Part shown: in pieces, positions 13,601 through 22,549 of the stretch
Layout: every line of letters begins with the position of its first letter
Position numbering within the stretch: position 1 is the first letter of the stretch
Origin: Strix aluco
Lineage: Eukaryota; Chordata; Aves; Strigiformes; Strigidae
Direction: 5' to 3'
Length of the DNA: 64,000 bases
Assembly (NCBI RefSeq): GCF_031877795.1
Contig: NC_133971.1
Location: 11,138,325 to 11,202,324 of the forward strand
Program-made: the position numbers and the translations under genes
Notes under the pieces: model-generated
The model's input: only the letters and a program-made list of their open reading frames with translations
What the model was told of the DNA's origin: nothing
Database searches by the model: none

Positions 13601-16600
13601 GACCATGCAACAGGGGCTTGTACACTGCTGGATAGCATGCATTTATATCTTAGTAGAAGGATTCTCATGCTCAACAATTCTTCAGGTTTTCTCTAAAATT
13701 CCACCCCATCCTATCAAGGCCGTTCCACCATTTAGTTAGTTTTAAAATTAGTTTCGTATTGCAGTTTTATTAGTCCAGTAGTGTTATAATGCATAGATTA
13801 AACACGTTATGGTTTTGACCATACACACTGAGCCTATTTGGCATATTCCACAATGTTCTTCAACAGAATACCTGCAACACAAGGAGACACCGCTTCCTTT
13901 GGACAAACCCTGAGGGGAAGTAATAAACACCTTGAACTAATCCTGCAAGACGTATTCCGCCTTTTAAAAGTAAATCAGATTGTTGGTGTTCAGCTGTTGA
14001 GTGTTCTCTATTTTTCAGCTATTTGTTATTTCTTAATGTTAAAACATCTGCAGCCTTTTTTTACTTTGTCTTACAGTATTCTCAACAGTTCCCCATTTTC
14101 CTTCCAGTTCTTCACAATTTTTAGTTTTATGTAATTTGCTCCCCTGATTCTCAAACAACTGGTGAATGAATGAGTTCTTACAAGCAGAAAAAGGAGATAC
14201 ATTCCCCTTTTTCAGATATCATTACAGCAAGATCTAGATAGAGTCAAATTTTTGGATGAACAATAAAAAGCCTCTGATTTTATGATGAACAGAGTAGTGT
14301 TACCTAAGCCTAGCAACTGGGGAGCATTCTAGGGTTGACAGGTCAAGATTAGCATCATTTACAGACATAAACACTAGTTTTAGGAGTTTATACAAGGAGG
14401 AAATAGATACCTGTTTGTGTCCGGGGCAATGGATAGAGAACAGGGTCAGCTAACATTAGTATCAATGGTATAACAAGTACCACTGCTGAATTCCCGATTT
14501 ACTAGCACTGCAAGAGTACTAACCCTTTTGCTTTTAGTACAACTGCTTAGATTTCAAAAAATGTAAAGCCTAACAGCTTCCAAAACTGTAACTTCTCATT
14601 TATTATTGTAGACTACACTGAGCCAGTAAGTCAGGACACAGAGACAGTCTTTGCTATTTTTAGAAGCCACACTAGTTCTCACCTTCACAGCTAATACTTG
14701 CCCAATACTTTAAGGCAAATCAACATTTGGCAACATCTCTTTTGCATATTCTGTGGAGTGAACAACTACACATACAAGCAAAGTTAACGAATGACACAAC
14801 TGTGCATCACAGCGTACTGTTACAGTAAATTAACACATGAATTTATAGAAAAGGTATGAAGCGTATCAAGGTTTCCAGAGTAAGCAGTGCCAGTGGAATT
14901 AAAAGCAACTTGTACTGCTACCATATCAACATGGTGAGAAATGTATTTACAACGTAACATTAGGAAAGTCCACCAGAGGGAGCTGCCAGGACATTAAATG
15001 CATGAATAAAGGCGAACTGGAAAACTGATGTTTAGCTCCATAAATAGGAGAAGAGCATGCTTTAATACTTAAAGTCAAACACCAAAACCATGAGTAGCAT
15101 ACATAGTTTACTTATGCACCAAGCCCAGTGGGAGAAAGCTGGCTCCAATTCAAGGTGCATGAAAGGTATGCAGCTTTAGTAAAAAAAAAAAAAAAATAAT
15201 GTTCAATTAGTAACTTAGTTATCTTTTGAATGGGAGGTAGAGAAATAACACCATTGAGATAGCTACAGCAAGAGAGCTCTCTTGTCCAATAACAGATCAT
15301 CAGGCAGAGCACACAGAAAATGAAAAGCACAGAAATACTTCACCCAACCAACTTCCACAGCCTGCAGCTCAGGAAAGTCATGGCTCAAAATACAAAGGAG
15401 AAAAGAACAAAATAATTTGAATGTGTCACAATGCCAATGCAAAACAAACAAACGATCCAACCACAACAACAACACAAACACAACAAACCCAGACAAAGAG
15501 ATACCGCATAATACCAGCAGTTACCAAAAAACATATTCAATCTCCTGACAAAGAGTCAATGCCCAGAAAGAATGGAGACGAAATACTTAACTATGGCACA
15601 TGTGAAAAAACTGTACAAGTAGTGCTGTCCTAAGAACAGACAAAGTGGGACTGGGCTAGGAACATACCAAACCAATAACACACCTACCACCACGTGCTGT
15701 ACAGCACCTAACTGCTGTTTTACCTTTGTTTAAACAAGTGAAAAGCCCACTCCACACCACTCCTTTACATTTAACCTTCTCTAGGCCGAAGTCAAGATGT
15801 AAGCTCCCTGCAGCTCTTCTCGTCTTCCATGCCTGTTTTCCAACCTTAACTAGTCAATGACTAGGTAAACTATCACAGTATCTTGTCCTTCTACAGCAGC
15901 CATAAGCAGATGGCCAGAGAACAATGTAAGAACAGGACAAGCATACATGATACTTCCTCAGCATCATTTCCCAGCCTTTGGTCATGTTCAGCTCTCAGAC
16001 TGCAGAACCACATAGTGTTTTGAGATACTTAGCAACAGAGCTTCTTGGGTGAGCTTTTCCAAGTATCTTCAGATACAAGTCCTTTGATACACTGGGTGCT
16101 TCAAATTTGAGTCTCAAATTCTAAAATTTCAGATTTTCCTTGATTAATTGTTACACTGAATTTCCCTCTACAGAGCTACGTTGGGAAAAAAATATTCATT
16201 TTTTTTTATTCCCCCCAAATTAGTTAAAATTTCTTCCATTAAAGTTGATTGAAATTGGTTTGAATATTTAACTTATCTGGCAGGGAAGCTGTAGCATTCA
16301 GTGTTGCTTCCTTCAGAGGCAGACTGAAAAACAGCAGTATCATAAAAAACAAGTTGAATCAGTGCTAATTTATTAATGGAATTAAACACAAATGTGATCC
16401 AATCTGACTGTAAGTCAGCTGAAATGTAGTAAAACAAATTTAACATAAACCATGGTTCTTTTACCATGTATCTTGACCTAAGTTTGTTTATGACGAAGAA
16501 TTACATCATACATACCTCTTACTTTTAAAGTATTCCAAGTTAATAAATAAAATTAGGAGAGTAATGAACAACTGCTCTTACAGCACAGGCATACAGACTA

Positions 16601-18656
16601 GACAACAAAAAAGCTTAGGCACACTCTACAAACAAACTAATTAAGAACATGGAGCAAAATGAAAAACTGACTTCATCCGCATCAAGTGGAAATTAGTATT
16701 ACATATATTTTCTCAAAGACAATATTAAAAATTCATTACCAAAAAACTAATACATAAAATTTCTTTACATACATAACAATAGGTATAATAACTAGAAACA
16801 TAACATTATCGCTGACTTATTTTCCCTGTTGCTCTGCATGAAGATAGATCTAATTTCCTCAAAAGACTTGCCATTATCAAAGTTACAAATCCATACTTAA
16901 GGTAATGGCAATTTTTACACTACTTTTTCACTGAACAGGACACTACAAGATGGTACAAATTCAAAACCTTCAACTTCTGCACACCCAAACCTTAACTGAG
17001 GTCACAAGAGATCAAAGAACCCACTCCAGTAATGCTAAGCTTTCATTACAGAGTAACTTCTTTTCCTCTGTTCACAAGCCACCAGCTGAGAGGCTAAATA
17101 GGGCTAAGTAAGCAAGCATCCTTAAGGACAAGCAAACCAAACTTTGTCTCTTTTAAGACAATTTCAATCTACAACCCAAGGAGTATAGAAAAAGGTTATA
17201 TATCATGAATGACTTCTTAATTCAGAAGGCCTTTCTCTTCTCTCCGGAGTAGAAACAGCATCACAAATAGTCAGGGGGTTGGTCAAGAGGGAGGACAAGT
17301 AGAGCTAGATGCTCAATGGCATCCTCACTTCCATCCATGTCTTCCATGACATGCACTCTTCCAACACTGACAAATCTGATGTCTACCAACAGCAAACAGA
17401 ACTCACTACCTTGTAAAAGCTGCAAAAGCTTTTGTTAGTATTCATAGAAAGTAATCAAATGCCCTTCAAAAATATTTAAAAACAAGCAAAAAAAAAAACC
17501 CACCAAAACAAGCCAAATATTAAATCATGACAGTTGCCTATCACTAAAGAAAATAAAGCCTTTAAAAAGAAGGAAGGGAAGACATATTAACGCCTTTTCA
17601 AACACATTCCACAAAAATATTTGTAAAAACCAATGCACAGAATTATTACTCCCCGTTTCCAAAACCAAAAATTTTTCAGTCACTATGTAGGTTTACCTAT
17701 ATAAATGGCCATCATCTTGAAAGTCCTCTTTGCCCCATCTGCCTTTAATATCTTCTATAACATGATTTTTCAGGAATTTTTTAAGCAGCTTAACTGTTTG
17801 ATTTCGAGTCACTTCTGGGCCAAAGTTTTGATTAGAGCCAAGCAGTTCATGTAAACAGTCCACTGCCTCCGAGGCTTTGAAGCAACGCTCGTAGCTTTTG
17901 AAGCGACACCGATGCTTTCGTAAAGGCATCCCAGCACGAAAAAGTTCTATTATCTCGTTCCACTAGGGAAGAAGCACAAAGCAAACCGTTACGGGAGCTC
18001 TCCTCTTAGCATTTCAGTTGTACAAAGCGAGAACAGTATGCAGCCAGATCTGAATGTAGAACTACGTATTTTTTTGATCATCTGCGTTTATGAGCACACT
18101 GAAAACTAAAACTATGATTTAAACAGTTGAGATCTGAGAAAAAACACCAAGATTTAGGAAGCTGAAAGATTTAGAGCCCCATACTACCTACGGCTCTAGA
18201 GACACAGCTTTAACCTCTCCTTAACTTTTAACTTGACAAAAGGCTGGACTAAAGCTCCAGTCTGCCGGGCTCCACCGCTGCTCCAGTCACACGGGGCGCA
18301 CGGGTCCAGCCGCCCCACACAGGCTCAGCGCGGGGAGCACCGGACGGCGGCTGGGGACCGCCCCGCCGCGTCCCGACCGGGGACCGGCTGCCCGGGACAG
18401 GCGCATGGCCTGCTCGGACACAGGCCGCAGACAACAGGGCAGTGGGGCAGGCCCAGGCGGCCAGACTGGCTCAAGGCGCCCGGTCGGTACCCAGGAGACT
18501 CTAGAGAGTCGCCGTCGGACACGGAGCAAACCCCCACCCCCCCGGACGAGATAAGGCGACACAGTGGACAAAGGCGGGACGGGGCATCCCAGGCAGGGGG
18601 CGACTCACCAGGCGGGTGGCGCGGTAGGGCCCGGGGCCGACGAGCCTCGGCTCCAT
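1506..18656 (-). CDS. DEPDC1B: DEPDC1B, 5' seven coding exons (partial gene)
   Basis: DEP domain-containing protein 1B. From family knowledge it is a G2/M-expressed protein with an N-terminal DEP domain and a RhoGAP-like domain that lacks catalysis, linking adhesion and Rho signalling to mitotic entry. I joined seven exons in frame with canonical GT-AG borders: 18656-18609, 17962-17697, 12663-12528, 10598-10471, 3349-3219, 2158-2111, 1646-1506. They sum to 898 nt (299 codons plus 1 nt). DEP domain is about residues 24-108; the RhoGAP-like part starts near residue 200. Human DEPDC1B is 529 residues, so about 230 C-terminal residues and the 3' UTR lie left of position 1. [14 protein letters not shown] and NFGPEVTR fit DEPDC1B better than its paralogue DEPDC1. 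The start is the ATG giving [16 protein letters not shown], which aligns with the human N terminus. Oddity: the conserved DEP tryptophan is Cys52. Confidence 0.95.
1647..2110. other. DEPDC1B intron 6 (464 bp)
   Basis: A short intron with A/T homopolymers at its acceptor end and a 15-bp unit (TTTTTATGGGGGTTG on the plus strand) repeated exactly twice at 2051-2080, only about 30 nt from the exon 6 donor. Confidence 0.8.
2051..2080. repeat. 15-bp perfect tandem duplication near the exon 6 donor
   Basis: Two exact copies of TTTTTATGGGGGTTG. On the transcribed strand this reads as two C-rich blocks (AACCCCCAT) starting about 30 nt into intron 6. Confidence 0.9.
2111..2158 (-). CDS. DEPDC1B: DEPDC1B coding exon 6 (48-nt micro-exon)
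   Basis: 48 nt, acceptor ATGCAG, donor AATT then GTAAGT. It completes Lys237 and encodes [16 protein letters not shown] up to the split Trp253. It is phase 1 at both ends, so skipping it would keep the frame. The human protein has the same segment at this point, which makes the exon secure despite its size. Confidence 0.94.
2159..3218. other. DEPDC1B intron 5
   Basis: 1060 bp with no recognised repeat or exon. Nothing else is seen. Confidence 0.7.
3219..3349 (-). CDS. DEPDC1B: DEPDC1B coding exon 5 (start of RhoGAP-like domain)
   Basis: 131 nt, acceptor TTACAG, donor TCAA then GTGAGT (phase 1). It encodes [20 protein letters not shown] and then [12 protein letters not shown] after the split Arg193. 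The exon lies 105 bp downstream, in gene direction, of a large CR1 element. Confidence 0.95.
3843..6200 (-). pseudogene. CR1 ORF2 remnant (endonuclease + reverse transcriptase)
   Basis: A broken polyprotein. Separate frame blocks give the endonuclease C-terminus ([20 protein letters not shown]), a linker rich in basic residues ([20 protein letters not shown]), the RT entrance ([36 protein letters not shown]) and the FADD catalytic block with the C-terminal [14 protein letters not shown] segment. Stops and frameshifts separate the blocks, so no functional enzyme is encoded. Confidence 0.88.
6250..7465 (-). pseudogene. CR1 ORF1 remnant
   Basis: Frames ending at 7465 and 7140 (reading leftwards) contain [20 protein letters not shown], a cysteine pair CGRCAQAE with a short leucine-rich coiled coil ([17 protein letters not shown]), and a later esterase-like segment ([30 protein letters not shown]). 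This is the ORF1 layout of avian CR1. It is frameshifted near 7100 and has later stops. Confidence 0.8.
7661..7845. other. Junction between the two head-to-head CR1 copies
   Basis: The GC-rich left part may still be CR1 5' UTR of the minus-strand copy. The right part (about 7740-7845) is not recognised. The exact insertion boundaries cannot be fixed by eye. Confidence 0.4.
7846..9217 (+). mobile_element. 5'-truncated CR1 LINE (RT domain and 3' end)
   Basis: It begins inside the reverse transcriptase ([20 protein letters not shown]), continues with [20 protein letters not shown] and a frameshifted [12 protein letters not shown] block near 8350, and ends with the C-terminal block [20 protein letters not shown] and the tail CCATTCTATGATTC at about 9205-9217. 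It lies in DEPDC1B intron 4, antisense to the gene, and belongs to a different CR1 subfamily from the minus-strand copy beside it (different 3' UTR). It is inactive. Confidence 0.92.
9218..9453. other. Unique intron sequence between CR1 and LTR
   Basis: DEPDC1B intron 4 sequence; nothing further recognised. Confidence 0.6.
9460..10158 (+). mobile_element. Probable solo LTR of an endogenous retrovirus (class II-like)
   Basis: A 699-bp block bounded by TGG and CCA, flanked by TAGCTA (9454-9459) and TAGCAA (10159-10164), which looks like a 6-bp target duplication with one mismatch; 6 bp is typical of ERVK-type elements. Inside are a TATA-like box (TATATAAT, 9841) and a poly(A) signal AATAAA (10102-10107) about 50 bp from the end, the normal U3-R-U5 order. 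There is no internal gag/pol/env, so it is a recombined solo LTR. It is antisense to DEPDC1B. The family name is not certain. Confidence 0.6.
10165..10470. other. DEPDC1B intron 4, donor-proximal part
   Basis: About 306 bp between the LTR and exon 4; no feature recognised. Confidence 0.6.
10471..10598 (-). CDS. DEPDC1B: DEPDC1B coding exon 4
   Basis: 128 nt, acceptor TTTCAG, donor CG then GTGAGT (phase 2). It encodes [20 protein letters not shown] and then [16 protein letters not shown] (residues 151-192), matching the segment that leads into the RhoGAP-like domain. Its donor is only 313 bp from the solo LTR ending at 10158. Confidence 0.94.
10599..12527. other. DEPDC1B intron 3
   Basis: 1929 bp of unique sequence. 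It contains one small tandem duplication at 12281-12310 (14-bp unit GCAAATACAGACAT, 2.1 copies). No exon or mobile element is seen. Confidence 0.7.
12281..12310. repeat. 14-bp tandem repeat, 2.1 copies
   Basis: GCAAATACAGACAT at 12281-12294 is repeated exactly at 12295-12308 and followed by GC. Confidence 0.9.
12528..12663 (-). CDS. DEPDC1B: DEPDC1B coding exon 3 (linker)
   Basis: 136 nt. It completes the split Arg105 codon and encodes residues up to 150: [14 protein letters not shown], then [21 protein letters not shown], ending in Met-Met. Acceptor TAG, donor ATG then GTAAGA, phase 0. This is the proline/lysine-rich linker after the DEP domain. It was found by reading the minus strand; no long open frame marks it. 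Confidence 0.93.
12664..17696. other. DEPDC1B intron 2
   Basis: 5033 bp, AT-rich, with A-runs (for example 15181-15196 and 17489-17498) and a short (CAA)n-like stretch near 15460-15490. I recognise no mobile element or exon. Confidence 0.7.
17697..17962 (-). CDS. DEPDC1B: DEPDC1B coding exon 2 (DEP domain)
   Basis: 266 nt, acceptor CTAG, donor AG then GTAAAC, leaving phase 2. It encodes residues 17-104, starting [17 protein letters not shown], and carries nearly all of the DEP fold, including NFGPEVTR and [17 protein letters not shown]. At codon 52 (17857-17855) the AVDWL signature reads AVDCL (TGT instead of TGG). Otherwise the exon looks strongly conserved, with no frameshift. Confidence 0.96.
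17963..18608. other. DEPDC1B intron 1
   Basis: 646 bp. The donor side lies in the CpG island and the acceptor side is AT-rich. No other feature. Confidence 0.75.
18609..18656 (-). CDS. DEPDC1B: DEPDC1B coding exon 1
   Basis: Encodes [16 protein letters not shown] (residues 1-16) and ends in phase 0 at a strong donor (CTG followed by GTGAGT). It sits inside the CpG island. The 5' UTR continues upstream (higher coordinates) by an unknown length. The GC-rich open frame spanning this exon on the same strand is mostly promoter sequence, not protein. Confidence 0.93.
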
Positions 18657-18721
18657 GGGCGCGGCCGGGCCTCGCCGTCTCCACGGAAACGGGCAGCTGC
18701 ACGCGCCGCGCCCGCCGACCG

Positions 18722-18727
18722 TTTGAA
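18722..18727 (+). promoter_or_regulatory. CHR-like element (TTTGAA)
   Basis: TTTGAA on the plus strand (TTCAAA in gene sense), 66 bp upstream of the DEPDC1B ATG in the CpG island, preceded by GC-rich CGCCG four bases away, which resembles a CDE. CHR sites bind DREAM/MuvB complexes in G2/M genes and DEPDC1B is such a gene, so the site is plausible, but a hexamer alone is weak evidence. Confidence 0.5.
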
Positions 18728-18756
18728 TCCGGGCCCGAGAAGCGCCGCCTTCACCT

Positions 18757-18805
18757 ATTGGGTGGCGGCGGCGGCACGTGACGAAGCCGCACCGCCCTTG
18801 ATTGG
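18757..18805 (-). promoter_or_regulatory. Two CCAAT boxes and an E-box upstream of DEPDC1B
   Basis: ATTGG on the plus strand (CCAAT in gene sense) occurs at 18757-18761 and 18801-18805, with CACGTG at 18775-18780 between them. The first CCAAT starts 35 bp from the CHR-like site, a spacing common in NF-Y/CHR cell-cycle promoters. Confidence 0.6.
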
Positions 18806-19130
18806 CGGCGGGGCGCGCGGCCCGCCCCCCCCCGCCCCCACCCCGGTCAGCGCGGGGCGGCGGCCCCTGTTCTCCCACCGCAGCCCCGGGCTCCCCCGCT
18901 ACCCCTCCCCGGCAGCGGCCGCCTCTGCTCCACGGGCGGTCCCGCCGACAGGCTTCCATGCGTGCCCGCGCTCCTCGGCCGGAAGGCGGGCCCTGGGGCG
19001 CCAGGGAGAGGACGGGAAGCAAGACCGCTAGGGGGAGCGCCGGCGGAGAAACTCGCCTCCTCCCGAGCAGGCAGGGCGGGAGCGTCTCCTTCGGGGCGGC
19101 CCACTGCAGGGGGACGTCTTGGCTTCCCAG

Positions 19131-22100
19131 AAGATAACATCACTTGATTTTTAGAACGTGCTGTTGTTTGTACTTACTCAGACAGTAAGTGGTTCAGGAC
19201 AGGGGCCCAGGCTTAGGTTTGGAAAACAGTAAAACCACCTCAGTGAAATATTGAGGGGTGAATTGCCACCTTGATGAAGAGAATACAGCCTTTTCATTAA
19301 TTTACGAAGGGAAGAGAAGGGGAAAAAATATCACACCAATTTCTTAGGAGACAAATAGGTAGTAACACCAGTGTTTCTCCTCCATCAAATCTAAGGAATT
19401 CAAAATTTCAATGCCGTTCTCCTCATCATAGTGAACATTCGCTCTAACTATTTTGCTGTTACGCTCCTCTTTCTAGCATAACTCAGATGTATAATACACT
19501 TCAGCATGTAAATTGCACAGTTTTTAGGCAGAAAAATTTAACTGTCCAGATTGTGTGATTCTCACAGGTTGCAACATTGTACGTAGAAAGACATAGTTTA
19601 GTAAATTTTCTACTGATGTCATGAGCATAGTTAAACTATATGCAACCTCTTAGGATACATCCATACAAGTTGCTGAAACAATGAATTCTCTTTCTCCAAA
19701 TGCTTCATAACTACAGAAAATTAAACGAGTGTGCAAGAAATTATGCAGTAGGAGTCTGAAATGGCACTTGCCGACAGCCCACTGGATGATTAGCATCTCC
19801 AGTTTCTGCTCCTGATTATTAATTCTTAATCTCAAACTGAGTCTGGAGGCAGCTGGCTACTGTAAAACTGCTGGACATTCAGGTTTTTCCTGCCTCCTTT
19901 CTGTTCAGCACCTGCCCACGTGCTGAGCTGCTTAGTTTTGAATGTGTATAGTCTCAGCTCCTACTTAAACCCAAGTGAGTTTAAAGAATCAGTTGCAGAT
20001 CTAGGTCTCAAATCAACAAACAAGTATCTGTCCCCCCACATCCAGCTGCAGGATGCATTCCTCCATGCATATTTATGGGGCAGGGACAGGGAGATAATTG
20101 CAAAACTGGAGACCAGAACTAGGACCTTCACTACAAGCACAGGAGTCACCTGCAAGACTAGAGTAATGCCCACTTCCCTCCAGAAGAAGCAGAGTAGCAT
20201 CATCCAGTTTACACTACCAACTAGCTATTACAGCTTTTCCCCAAAAGGCCTGCATTTCCCAAGCACATTTGAACCTACAGGCTCAAGAAGGCCTAAATGA
20301 ACCAAATTGCCCCACTTTCTTCATCAGTACTTACTTAATAAATTATTATATAAAAAGTAGGCACCATTCAAGATTTAAAAATATATCAGAGGCTAATCCT
20401 TTCTGTTTGAAAAAACAGCAATGAGCTTCTGTCTTTAGGAGATAATTCCCTCCTTTGGAAGCCAGGGGCATACACACAGGCTGGAGGCTGGCAGGGTTTG
20501 AGACTTAAGTCAGTGATTGCCTTTCCCACTGAAAATCTGTGTGGCCCCTGACCAGCATCCCAGCTGTCTTGGATTCTGTGCTAAAGCAGCTCTCCACATG
20601 CACTGCCAGGCAGCCAAATCTTAGCACTGAAGATTCTAGGATCAAGCATCTAAAATTCAGGAGTCATAATATACATCTCAAGCAATCTATCTTCTATCTG
20701 CCAGGGCAGTTGAAAGCTACAGGGATTAAGTAGTGGAAAGATAAAATACAGGTTTTTTTGAATTTGTTTTATAAAGACTACCTGTATGTAATCTCATAAG
20801 AAGTCATCTGCAACTCATGTCCAAGATAAAGTTTATATTTTTTTTAGCATTAACAATGCATCATAAATGTGAGTATTCCCATAAAAGTATTCAGGTAACA
20901 AAACTTACTTTCTTGGAATTGTACAACAGGGAACCAATTAAAACCTGTCCCAAAGTTTTGGGTATTTGAAAATCCCACAGATCAGATCAAGCACAACTCA
21001 AATATCACAAGCTGCTTCTCTGTTAGCAGTGAATATAACAGAAAACAGTACTCTTAAACGTAACTAATCTGAACACCTTCAGCTCCTCATTTAGACGTCT
21101 GTTGCATGCACCAATTCTTTAATAAACCCATACAGTACAAATGTAACTTGCACACAGATAGCTAGGTCCTTTGATTTCTGTACATGTGTGACCATAACAA
21201 TCTGCCTAACCATGGAAAACAACATACTGGAAAACTACATGGACTGGAGTCTTGCCCAGTCACCACTGCCTGCCCCACTCAGCAGCTCAAAATGGTACAT
21301 ATATTTTTGCCTTGTTCAGGACAAGGTAAGTGGTGCTATTAACGGAGAAACTTTAACCTTAAGTTGTTAAAAACAATAATAATAATGAAAAAAACAACAG
21401 AAAATCTTTCTAGGCATGTATTTCAGTAGATAATGAAAATGGAAGAAAATAGAGCACAGTACAATCATGCTAGGTGACATTTAGGCTTCAATCAAAAAAT
21501 ATTTTTTTAAAAACTTGAGGACTAAGATTTTGACTATCAAATTACAAGATTTTTTTTCCTTCCTAAACAGCCTAGACTACCAATATCAAAATATAACCAT
21601 AGATACATTGAATAATAAGTATATTAGGCTTCAGCCATTTTGATCATTATGCTACAAGAGTTCAGATAATCCCCAAATCAGTAGGTTCCTGACATTTAGA
21701 ATAATATTCAAGTGAGTAGAGCATGAAATGAATTAAGTTATCTTAGTAAAAGACAGTATATCCAAAAATCTATGATCTTCGATGAAACACCATACCTTGA
21801 CAGATTAACATACATTCCTTTCTTTAAAGTAATATAGTTTGTAAACAGATGTAGCAATGTTTATGTATTAACTATATTAATAAGCTTTAGATTCCATAAA
21901 CAGTACTTACGGAAGATTCATTCTATTAATAAAATGCAGCTGACAGTCTCAGCAACTTACAACATTTAAGGTGAAGTAATTTTTTCCCCCTCGGTATTCA
22001 GACTACTCACTACTTGTCATACACATTTTAATTTTCCCAGTGAGTATCTTCATTTTCATGCATCTTCTAGACAGAGATCATCTATCCATTGATTTCTTAT

Positions 22101-22345
22101 AGGATAGACATGAACAAGTTGTTGAAAAAATGCCTTTTTTTAAAATCAGTGATCCATGCTGCTTCCCTGCTCCCCCAAATTCTGAATCCCAAATAACTTA
22201 TGGTAAAAATACAAATTCTGTTTTGGAAGAAAACATACAAAATATACATCATGTAGTGTGTGCACCTAAATATCTTGATTGTCAAGTAGTGCAAGTTTCC
22301 AATTTGACATATACACTTTTTTGGTTTTAGAGACAAAAATTTTTT
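19131..22345. other. Spacer between DEPDC1B and ELOVL7, including ELOVL7 3' UTR
   Basis: About 3.2 kb. The part nearest 22345 must contain the ELOVL7 3' UTR, whose end I cannot locate. No mobile element or further gene is recognised. Confidence 0.65.
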
Positions 22346-22549
22346 TCACTGATCTTTGCTGATCCCATTTCTTGCCATCTTTGGTAGTCTTTGTCCCTTT
22401 GTGTAAGCGTGGTACCAGAAGTGGAGGAACAAGACTAAAAACATAGAGCCATATAGCCAAATAATAAACATGAAAATTGGATACTGGTACGGACAATCAT
22501 CCATGATGTAGATTTGTCCTATATGGCATGTAATCATAATAAACTGGAC
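22346..22549 (-). CDS. ELOVL7: ELOVL7 last coding exon
   Basis: 204 nt from acceptor CTCCAG to TGA at 22348-22346. It encodes [18 protein letters not shown], the last membrane segment and the basic tail [16 protein letters not shown], ending SKDQ. The 3' UTR runs to lower coordinates. ATTAAA-type poly(A) signals on this strand occur at 22032-22027 and 21123-21118, but I cannot tell which, if either, is used. Confidence 0.95.
   Translation of the reverse strand, partial: VQFIMITCHIGQIYIMDDCPYQYPIFMFIIWLYGSMFLVLFLHFWYHAYTKGQRLPKMARNGISKDQ

Larger units (their letters stand above)
18250..19130. promoter_or_regulatory. DEPDC1B: CpG island and promoter of DEPDC1B
   Basis: An abrupt change from AT-rich flanks to very GC-rich, CpG-dense sequence covering exon 1 and about 470 bp upstream. 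It contains two CCAAT boxes, a CACGTG E-box and a CHR-like element within about 85 bp. All long frames here are by-products of the low stop-codon density. The transcription start is probably between the ATG (18656) and the CHR-like site (18722), by inference from the layout of similar cell-cycle promoters. Confidence 0.85.

Noticed and set aside
18233-19147. Several long frames on both strands around DEPDC1B exon 1
   Set aside because: CpG-island noise; only the 48-nt exon 1 matches the known protein and joins exon 2 in frame.
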